Source: Euryodendron excelsum
Taxonomy: Eukaryota; Streptophyta; Magnoliopsida; Ericales; Pentaphylacaceae
Reading direction: 5' to 3'
Length of the DNA stretch: 64,000 bases
Assembly (NCBI GenBank): GCA_033060915.1
Contig: CM065389.1
Span: forward strand, 13,235,001 to 13,299,000
Position numbers and translations under genes: made by a program. The notes under the pieces are model-generated. The model was not told where the DNA came from. It worked only from the letters and a program-made list of their open reading frames with translations, and ran no database searches. This document shows, piece by piece, positions 55,101 through 64,000 of this stretch (positions within the stretch are counted from its first letter, which is position 1; every line of letters begins with the position of its first letter).

Positions 55101-55841
55101 TGGGTGGAAGCAACTGCCACCTAAAGCAATGACCACCAAGTGGTCTTGAGATTTTTGAAAGATAACATATTTTGTAGGTATGGCATGCCCTAGACTGTGA
55201 TAAGTGATGGCGGTTCAGATTTTTGTAACAAGCCCTTTGCATCTTTAATGAGTAAGTATGGAGTGGTCCATAAGGTTGGATTGTCATACCATTCTCAAAC
55301 GCAAGGGCAAATAGAGTTGGCTAATCGGGAAATCAAGCAGATTCTTGAGAAAACCGTTAATCCAAATCGGAAAGATTTGTCTTTTAGATTGACCGATGGG
55401 TTGTGGGCTTACCGCATGGGTTATAAACCATTCTTAGCGTGTCACCCTATAGACTTGTGTACGGGAAGGCTTGTCATCTTCTCGTCGAAATTGAGCATAA
55501 AGCTTATTGGGCGATTCGTCAATGTAATAAGGATATTGATGTTGCGGGTACCCATCGCAAACTCCAACTCAATGAACTCAATGAACTCCGCAATGATGCT
55601 TTTGAGAATGCAAAAATTACTAAGGCTCGGATGAAACACTTTCATGACCAACATATCATTCGAAAAATTTTCAAAGTTGGTCAGAAAGTGTTATTGTATG
55701 ATTCACGCTTCCATCTATTTCCAAGAAAATTGCAGAGTAAGTGGGCCGGCCCTTACCTTGAGAAATAAGTGTTCCCCCATGGGGTCGTGGAGGTGCCAAA
55801 TCTTATGAATGGGTCGACATTTAAGGTGGATGGTCAGCAGT
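52135..55841 (+). pseudogene. Athila pol (protease, RT, RNase H, integrase), many breaks
   Basis: Protease: LLNLGSSVNLLPF (about 52374-52412), with Asn in place of the catalytic Asp. Linker: DNFCFLVDFIVLDTQ, IPMILGRPFLAT. Reverse transcriptase: VSPTQVVPKKLGVTV, WRMCIDYRLNYVTRKDHFPL (one residue lost), TTFTYPFGTYAYKYMSFGLY and the catalytic FMDDFS (about 53742-53759). RNase [38 protein letters not shown]. Integrase: [54 protein letters not shown] and [20 protein letters not shown], followed by the C-terminal region up to STFKVDGQQ. Frames change several times and there are stops after SNSK, TPTTF, TLNEA, CNRC and others. The Tat-family solo LTR interrupts it at 55842. Confidence 0.9.
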
Positions 55842-58800
55842 TGTAAGCACCCCATTTTTGACCACTCGGCAGTCTACAATCCGTCCAGACTTGTATTCAA
55901 GTCAATGTGGACATATTCTGAGTCAATCAACTTTCCAAGTCTAATCCCATCAATCAAACTGCTTCGCGGGCCCGTCGGGCCCAAATAGAAGCAAAATGAC
56001 TAAAATGCCCTTTGGGGGTAATGTTTGGTCCAATTTCAACAGGCACATCTTTTCGAAAACGATAAGTACCCTTTCTAATTCCATTTCTAATTCCAATTCT
56101 AATTCCAATTAAATCCGGCGTACCTTTCAAGAAAGTTGATTCCTCAAGGTGGTAAGACCATCTAATTCGGCACGTTTTCGAGTGAACTCTTTGGAACGGT
56201 AAGTCCCTTCAAACTCGTCGACCGGGACGAGACCCCAAGTCCCCTAGATGGTAGAATGATCCACCTTTGGCGCCTGTTAGCCCGCCAATGTAGAAATGTC
56301 CGTTTCGGCACGCCTTTTGAGAAAGTTGATTCCTCAGGCGTTATGTCCATTTAGCAGCTTCCTGAGATCAGGTAGTCTAAAAAATGATCGCGAACCGTCA
56401 AAGTAGCGGAAGTACTCGCAAACAGGTCGATATAGGAAATTGCTAACAAACCCATGTATCACGGGACCGCCGTCAGAGTGGCAGAAACACTCAAAACCCA
56501 GGTCAACACCGGTGCCTGCTAGCCTACTTAGGTGAAAAATGACCAAACTGCCCCTAGGGCCATTTCTGGTACGTTTCTTGAGAAAGTACCTAAGTCCTTA
56601 GAACGATAAGTCCACCTTTCCAAGATTGTCTTAAAGGCAATCTGGCATGATTAGGTGCCTTCTAGTCTGTTTCGGGCCAATTCCAAGACTTTTCGATCAA
56701 GATGACCATTTTGCCCCCAGGCATCCGAGCGCTCCAGAGACCACACCGGCTCTGGGTATCAAACCAGTAATCTCCTAAGTACGCTTCTTATAGTATTCTC
56801 AACCTTCCATTATCTTTCCAGATCATTCCGAGTCAATTCTGGCAAACCCAGTGCAAAATGACTGTTTTGCCCCTGATGGGCTGGTCGCCTTTTCCGACCA
56901 CACCGGCTCTGGGTGTCAAACTGGTAACCTTTGGGAACATTCTAAATAATGTTTCCAAATCTCGAGTTTTCTTTTGGGACATTCTGACTCCGTGACGGCA
57001 GCTATTCGGCCTGGTTGACCGTTTTGCCCCTAATGGCCTGGTCAACCCTTCCGACACATCCTTTCCTCATTTTTCAAGTCAAATACCTCCAGGACGCTAT
57101 TCTAAGGGTTCTTGTTCCTTTCTGGCCTTCCGGGCCGTTCCCGATCCTTTCAAATCATTCCCAGACTTTTAGGAGTCACTCCTAGTGAAGCCAGGCTAAA
57201 AATTACATGGTAGTCACTAGTACAGGTGCCCAAATTTTCTGAAAATATATTGCTTGCCGACCTTAAAACTTTCCTAAGTGGCTGGCGCCACTAGTGGCGC
57301 CAAGCAAAATATTGGCCTGGCGCCACTCCTAGTGGCGCCAGAAGGTTTTTTGGCCTGGCGACACTGTAACTGGCGCCACTGCAACTGGCGCTAGGTCATT
57401 CCTCTCTCTATAAATACAGAGCCTCCTCCAATGTGAAAGATGTTCACAAACTCAGTCTAAAAACCTTACATTTCGATAAACAGAGCTCATCGCCTCCCAA
57501 AACCCTAGTCTCCTTTAGGTTCCCTAAACCCTGACCTCTATACACAAACCCTAGCCTCCTATACACTCATACACACTCTCATACACTCATACATTAGCCT
57601 CCAAAACTTTCATTGAAGACTTGAAGTGCTGCAAATTGAAGCGAAGACCGAAGCAAAGCAAAAAAAGCAAAGCGCGCAAAGCAAAGCAAAGCAAAATAAA
57701 CAAGACACAAGGTAGGCTTTCTCTTTAAGTTTACGCATCTTCCCCCTCTCTTCTCTCTCCCAACCCACTTGGGTTTTCTTCTATTTTAGTCCCCCATCTT
57801 CTTCCCGCCCTTTCTTGCATGTTTGAAACAAGGAATTTCCCGGTCTATGTCTAGGATTAGGCTATTGGAGGGTTACCGTGTCGGGGGCTTTCTTTTATTC
57901 TAACAGGAGACCACGTGGGTTCGGCCCCTTTGATTATATGGTGAAGCCTTTAACATTGTATGTTCACGACCCCAACTTGCATTGTGCATATCATAATCTT
58001 ACATTCTTCCAAAATTTATTTTCAAACTCGTTTTCAAAACTTGCATTAACATCGTTTTCAAACTTGCATCAAAACTTTCTTTTTCAAAAATTATTTTCAA
58101 AATCAGATTCCTAAGGTGATTCTAGCCTTTCCATGGTTAGGGTTGCTTTAGGAAAATGTTACATTTAAAGTGACCAATATGGTCCATATTTTCAAATCTT
58201 CGTTGTTTTCAAAACCACTATCTTAAAGTGGTTCTAATCTTCTTATGGTTAGAACCACTTTAGGAAAGTGAGATATTTTTATGAACTCTTCAAAAACTCT
58301 CTTTTCAAAACTCTCTCTCTCTAAAAATCTCTTTTCCAATATACTTTCCGAAAATTCTTTTCAACCTCCTTTTCAAAATTCTTTTCCATAGTTGTTTTCT
58401 AAAACTTCCCTTCATAAAACTTCTTTTTAAACTCTTTTCCAAAATGCTCTCCTCAAAATTCACTTTTCAAAAACGCTCCTTAAGTCTCTTTCCTAACTAC
58501 TCTTTCTAAAAGTCTCCTTCCTAAAATCTTTTTCCAAAAACTCTCTCAAAGTTTTACTTTCCAAAAACTCTCTCTTCCAAACTCACTTTGTAAAAACTCC
58601 TCTCTAAGATTTCCTTCCAAAAACCTTCCTTTCTAAAACTCACTTTCCAAGATCTTCTTCCTTAGAGCCCAAGTCAAGCCCTAGAACCCACGATTAGGAA
58701 ACCCTAATTTTCCTTCCCAAAAACATGATTTTCAATCTTGCCTCAAAACCTAGGTTTCCAAAATCTCCCTTTTTACATCAAAATCATAAGTTTTCAAAAC

Positions 58801-60443
58801 CTATTTTCTACATCAAAACTATAGTCTTCCAAATCTAGGGTTTCTAAAACTTCCCTTTCCAAATCCATGCCAAATCCAATATTCCCTTTTGGAAACCAAA
58901 TCCAATCTTATATTTAGGAAACTAGATCATATCCTCCGTTTTTGGAAACAAAATCAAAACACCTCTTTTAGAAACAAAATTCTATCCATTGTTTTAAGAA
59001 ATAGGAATCTCAATCCTTCCAACTCCAAACCTTTCCAAATCTACTCCTTTCTAATCTCATACTTTCCTAAACCTTAAGTTTTCCAAAACTTAAACTTTCA
59101 AATCTTTCCTAAATCTAAACCTTCCATAATTACACCCTTTCCTAGTTTCATACCTTTCCAAATCTAAAACTTTCTAAACTCCAAACTTTCTTACTTTCAA
59201 AACTTCCCTATTTCAAAACATTCTAAATTCAAAACTTTCCAATTCCAATACTTTCTTAAAATGAAATCTTTCCTATTTCAAAACCTTTCTTATTTCAAAA
59301 CCTTTCCTATTTCAAAAGTTTCCTATTTCGAAAACTTTCCTAAAATGAAATCTTTCCTAAAACGAAACTTTTCTAAAATGAAACTTTCCTAAAACGGAAC
59401 CTTTCCTAATTCGAACCTTTTTTAAATTCCTACTTCCCTAATCTTCCAAGTCTAACATTCGAGTCAAATCTCTCTTAATCTCAAGTCCCAATCCTATCTT
59501 CCTAAGTCTAGGTTTCCGAAATCTCTATCTTTCCAAATCAAAATTCAATCTCTTCCATTTCAAATTCCAATCTTCTATTCTAAATTCAAATCAAATCCAA
59601 ATTCTAATTCAATTTCTTTCTTCCAATCAAAATCTTCTATCTTTTATCGGACTTTTGTCCGAATTACGACTGACATGATTCCTTAAAAAGGATACGTAGG
59701 CAACTCTCATGGGTGCGGTCACAACTTTTTCCAATTTCCAATTCCATGATCTATTTCAAACTTCTAATTCCAAATTTCTATTTCCAATTCTCTATTTTCA
59801 ATCTCGAAAACTTTCCAATTTCAAATCTATCTTTTCAAAGTTCTTTTTAAATCAAATCAATTTCTTTTCAAATCTATTTCCAACTCTCTTTCTTACACTT
59901 ACATATCATGCATCATGTCTTTTAAAACATTCTTTTTCTAAAGTGAATAAAATCGGACATTTGTTAGCTAAAGACTCTCATAGGTGAATTTAGGGTAAAT
60001 AGACATGTAGGTACTGCAAGGGCGGGGTCGGGCGATAGCTTAGTGCATCTTCCCTACACGTAACCAACCTCTGAACCTAGAATCATTGTTTTCAAAAGAC
60101 CAAAATGGAGTTATGTTTCTAAAAAGGGCTTAAATATTTTTTTCAAATGTTGCTAAATAACCTGTTTTCTTAAAAACCCTCTCTTGAAGAAGAATTTTCA
60201 AGATCATTTTTCAAAACCCTAAGTGTAGTCTTCATATTATGCTTAGTTTTTAGGTGACCTAACTCACCTTAATCAAGTTAGGTGGCGACTCTAATTGTTT
60301 TCCAAAAACCCTTTATTCAAATCAATTTTCAATTCAAACCTAGTCGCACTCATTCTTCTAGGAGGATGAGTTCTAATGAGAGAATACAATGTTTTTCCCG
60401 CTTGTGTGTGTATTCCTCGAGTGCAAAAAATTTAGGCGCGACA
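55842..60443 (+). mobile_element. Solo LTR C of the Tat family, 4602 bp
   Basis: Starts TGTAAGCACCCCATTTTTGA and ends TTAGGCGCGACA. Flanks GCAGT and GAGGT agree at three of five bases, so the target duplication is imperfect. Athila pol resumes directly after it. It has the TATA box (57409), donor-like site (57712), 157-bp modules, GGCGCC palindromes and the CTTTTCAAAA stretch (57990-59930). It has almost none of the 81-bp array and only a couple of 29-bp type units (near 56396 and 56475), which accounts for most of the length difference from 21080-26204. Confidence 0.9.
57281..57395. repeat. GGCGCC palindrome cluster in solo LTR C
   Basis: The perfect 18-bp palindrome GGCGCCACTAGTGGCGCC at 57284-57301, a second pair (cgccactcctagtggcgcc) near 57321-57339, and further tggcgcca/ggcgcta sites up to 57393, ending 16 bp before the TATA box. 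Confidence 0.85.
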
Positions 60444-60633
60444 GAGGTTAAAGCTATATTTTGAGTCGTTCCAAGGGGAGCTGGATTGTGTGGATCTCAT
60501 TGATCCACCGGCTTTTGAGTGACATTGGCCTGTTATGTTTTATAGTTTAGGAGTAATTCTTTTGTTTTCCTTTATATAGGTCTGTTTTCTTAGTTTTTTT
60601 GATAGTTAGTTGTGTACATTCATGTTCCCACGC
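60444..60633 (+). pseudogene. End of Athila pol and start of its 3' non-coding region
   Basis: The frame resumes as LKLYFESFQGELDCVDLIDP then PAFE and TGA at 60520-60522. This is the expected end of the integrase that was cut at 55841. About 110 bp of non-coding sequence follows before the next LTR C begins at 60634. The Athila 3' LTR is not in the window. Confidence 0.85.
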
Positions 60634-63600
60634 TGTAAGCACCCCATTTTTGACCGTTCAGCAGTCTACACTCCGTCCAGACTTGTTTTCAAGTCATCGC
60701 GGGCATATTCTAATCGAGTCCATTTCTCTAGGTCCAAATTCCATCTTTCCATCGCTTCACGGGCCTGTCAGGCCCAAATAGAGGCAAAATGACCAAAATG
60801 CCCTTAGGGGCATTGTCCTTTCTTATTCCAATTTCAATCCCTCTCTCGAGACAGTTTATTCCTCGAGACGGTCCAAGTAGCAAAACTACTCACAGAATCG
60901 TTAGAGTGGCAGAAACACTCACAAAACCGTTAGAGTAGCAGAAATACTCACAAAACCGTTAGAGTGGCGGAAACACTCAAAACCCAGGCACGTCTCTTCG
61001 AAGACGGTAAGACCCCTTTCCAATCCCTCTCTCGAGACAGTTTATTCCTCGAGACGGTTCGAGTAGCAAAACTACTCACAAAACCGTTAGAGTAGCGGAA
61101 ATACTCACAAAACCGTTAGAGTGGCGGAAACACTCACAATCCAGGCACGTCTCTTCAGAGACGGTAAGACCCCTTTCCAATCCCACTTTCGAGACAGTTT
61201 ATTCCTCGAGACGGTTCCAATCCAGGCACGTCTCTTCGGAGATGGTAAGACCCCTTTCCAATCCCTCTCTCGAGACAGTTTATTCCTCGAGACGGTCTGA
61301 GTAGCGGAACTACTCACAAAACCGTTAGAGTAGCGAAAATACTCACAGAACCGTTAGAGTAGCGAAAATACTCACAGAACCGTTAGAGTAGCGGAAATAC
61401 TCACAAAACCGTTAGAGTAACGGAAATAGTCACAAAACCGTTAGAGTAGCGGAAATACTCACAGAACCGGTAGAGTAGCGAAAATACTCACAAATCATCA
61501 ACCTCGTCCGAGTAGCGGAAGTACTCACACCGTGAGAGTGGCGGAAACACTCAAAACCCAGGTCAACACCAGTGTCTGTTATCTCACTTCGGTGAAAAAT
61601 GACCAGACTACCCTTAGGACCTTTTCCGAGACTTTTCGGTCGAGATGACCATTTTGCCCCTAAGCATCCGAATGCCCTGGGAACCACACCGGCTCTGGGT
61701 ATCAAACCGGTAACCTCCTGAGAATACTTTTTATAGTGTTCTCAACCTCCCCTTACCTTTCCGGATCATTCCGAGTTAGTTCCGGCCAACCCGGTACAAA
61801 ATGACCGTTTTACCCCTAGAGGGCCGGTCTCCTTCTTCGACCATACCGGCTTTGAGTATAAAACCGTTAATGTCCCAAGAATACTTTTTATAGTATTCTC
61901 AACCTTTCTTTACCTTTCCGGACCATTCCTAGTCAGTTCTGGCAAACCTGGTACAAAATGACCGTTTTGCCCCTAGTGGGCCGGTCTCCTTTTCCGACCA
62001 CGCCGGCTCTGGGAATCAAAGCGGCAACGTCTGGGAACATTCTAAATAATGTTTCCAGATCCCAAGTCTTTTTTCGGGACAATCCGGGTTCGCCTCGGCA
62101 GTTTTTTGGCCCGATTGACCGTTTTGCCCCTAAAGGCCCGGTCAACCTTTCCGACCCACCTTATCCTCACTTTCTAAGTCAACTACCTCCAGGACACTAT
62201 TTTAAGTGTTCCTGCTCCTTTTCGGCCTTTCGGGTCATTCCCGGCTCCTTCAAATCATTCCGGAGTCACTCTTAGTGAAGCCATGCTAAAAATTGCATGG
62301 TAGTCACTAGTACGGGCGCCCAAATCTAGTCAAAGATACGTTGCTTGCCGACCTTAAATCTTTCCTAATTGGCTGGCACCACTAGTTTAAAATGGCCTGG
62401 CGCCACTGCAACAGGTGCCAGGTTTGTCTTCCCTCTATAAATACAGAGCCTCGTTCAATGTGAAAAGGGTCTGCAAACTTAACCTAGAAATCACACAATT
62501 CGATATACAGAGCTCGAGCACCTCCAAAATCCCTAGTTTCCTTAGGTTCTCCAAACCCTACCCACCCTACACTAAACCCTAGCCATCATACACAAGCCCT
62601 AGCCTCTTATACACTTACACACTCCCCCGTATACTCATACACTAGCCTTCAACCATCTTTTGAAGACTGGAGGAGCTGCAACCCGAAGCTTGAAGACAAC
62701 TCTTGAAGACGAAAGATGAAGATCAAGGCCGAAGATCGAAGACAGCACAGCGCGCAAAATAAACAAGATACAAGGTAGGCTCCCTATTTAAGTTTCTGCA
62801 CTTTCCCCCTCTCTCTTCTCTCCCCAACCCACTTGGGTTTTCTCTATTTTAATCCCCCATCTCTTTCCCCCCCTTTCTTTGCATGCTTGAAACAAGGGGA
62901 CTCCCGGTCCATGTGTAGGATTAGACTGTTAGAGAGTCACCATGTCGGGGGCTTTCTTCTAGTCTAACCAAAGACCACGTGGGTCCGGCCCCCTTGATTA
63001 TGTGGTGAAGCCTTAGCGTTGTATGTTCACGACCCCAAATTGCATTGTGCATATCATAGTCTTGCGTCTTCCAAAAACCGTTTTCAAAATTGTTTTTCAA
63101 AACGTTTTCAAACTTGTTTTCAAAATTGCATCAAAATCTCTTTTTCAAAAACTTGTTTTCAAAACTACAATTCTAAGGTGATTCTAGCCTTTCCATGGCT
63201 AGGGTTGCTTTAGGAAGGTGTTACATTAAAAGTGACCTTTTTGGTCTATATTGTTTTTCAAAACCGCTTTCCTAAAAAGTGGTTCTAGCCTTCTTATGGC
63301 TAAAATCGCTTTAGGAAAGTGAGACGTTTTTATACCTTCTAAAAACTCTCTCTTCAAAAATCTCTTCCTAAAAATCTCTTTTTTAACATACTTTCCTAAA
63401 ACTCCCCTTTTCAAAATTGTTTTCAAAAACTCCCTTCTAAAATCTATTTTTCAAAACTCTCTTTTTCAACTCCTCTCCAAAATCTTTTCCTCAAAATTCA
63501 CTTTCTAAAATCACTCCCTAGATTCACTTTCCTAAAAAAAAATCTCCCCTAAAAATCTTTCCAAAAACTCTCTTTGCTAAAATCTTCCTTCTAGAAATTC

Positions 63601-64000
63601 CCCTCTAGGTTTTCCTTCCAAAATCTTCGTTTCCAAAAATGCACTTTCTAAAAATCCATTTTCCTTAGAGCCCAAGTCAAGCTCTAGAACCCACAATTAG
63701 GAAACCCTAAATTTTCTTCCCAAAAACATGGTTTTCAAACTTTGTCCCAAACCTAAGTTTCCAAAATCTCTTGTTTTCACATCCAAACGATACACGTTTC
63801 CAGAACCTTTTTTTTTTTTCTACGTCAAAACTACAATTTTTCAAATCTAGGGTTTCTAGAATCCCCCTTTCCAAATCCTTGTCAAATCCTATCTTCTTTT
63901 AAGAAACCAAATCCAATCTCTTCTTAATTCCAAACCTTTCCTAATTCAATTCCTTCCTAAACCATAAGTTTCCTAAACCTAAATCTTAAATCTTTCCTTA
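60634..64000 (+). mobile_element. Second Tat-family LTR C in the Athila, cut by the window end
   Basis: Starts TGTAAGCACCCCATTTTTGA like the other two. It contains mixed 81-bp and 29-bp hairpin units (about 60840-61500), four 157-bp modules (61646-62117), the TATA box (62436-62443), the donor-like site (62775) and the start of the CTTTTCAAAA stretch (from 63060). Whether it is a solo LTR or the 5' end of a full element cannot be told from this window. Confidence 0.9.
60885..61510. repeat. 29-bp hairpin tandem array mixed with 81-bp units
   Basis: The marker GAGT starts at 61299, 61328, 61357, 61386, 61415, 61444 and 61473 (exact 29-bp period, seven units) and at 60904, 60933 and 60962 in an earlier block. 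The units are GAGTAGCGGAAATACTC-like foldbacks separated by 'acaaaaccgtta'. 81-bp type units (ttattcctcgagacgg, cacgtctcttc) lie between the blocks. Confidence 0.95.

Overview
This is a plant nuclear window, probably from a eudicot outside the Brassicaceae. It is AT-rich, its genes have introns, and most of it is nested Ty3/gypsy-type LTR retrotransposons. The only conventional host genes I can support are three tandem paralogues of the ABA/WDS (ASR: abscisic acid, stress, ripening) family, a family that Arabidopsis lacks. All three are on the + strand: 9618-10583 (intact), 38427-39385 (intact), and 42901-43635 (decayed, start codon lost). No rRNA, tRNA, CRISPR or bacterial-type feature was seen.

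Left part (1-9600): AT-rich intergenic DNA with old debris. It holds a stretch resembling the 3' non-coding part of an Athila-like element (about 1140-1260), two LTR-like remnants (about 1860-2540 and 6940-7760), a pair of duplicated exon-like segments on the - strand (6633-6875), and a broken LINE RNase H fragment on the - strand (about 8180-8600). ASR1 follows with its TATA box, then a MITE-like hairpin.

Middle (10.9-35.9 kb): a large retrotransposon block separates ASR1 from ASR2. A decayed - strand Athila-like element (LTR B at 11065-12771, extra ORF, integrase tail, gag pieces, truncated LTR B at 34095-35210) was hit by two solo LTRs with clear 5-bp target duplications (15205-16437 and 19257-20735). 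It also carries a Tat-type element with a 5.1 kb LTR (21080-26204), a gag with two stops (27779-29782) and no recognisable pol. That element has an antisense two-exon ORF resembling the plant mobile domain (31773-33549). A 5'-truncated LINE with a 10-bp target duplication (35227-35917) closes the block.

ASR2-ASR3 interval (36-44 kb): ASR2, an AT-rich foldback, an 0.8 kb minisatellite with a 407-bp higher-order period, and the ASR3 promoter carrying a hAT-type MITE. ASR3 itself has a truncated first exon, a tRNA-derived SINE and an intact second exon.

Right part (44.3-64 kb): a three-level nest. A Tekay/Del-like chromovirus (44316-48198) is split in its integrase by an Athila element (5' LTR 48199-49684, gag-pol to 60522). 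That Athila is itself split in its integrase tail by a complete solo LTR of the Tat family (55842-60443). A second Tat-family LTR starts at 60634 and runs off the window.

The least expected signal lies in the Tat-family LTRs. They contain exact-period tandem arrays (81 bp x 8 and 29 bp x 7) whose repeat units each contain a small hairpin, and the stems differ between units by compensatory base changes. The same LTRs hold a 157-bp periodic module, perfect GGCGCC palindromes just upstream of a TATA box, and a conserved splice donor that could pair with an acceptor 90 bp before gag.
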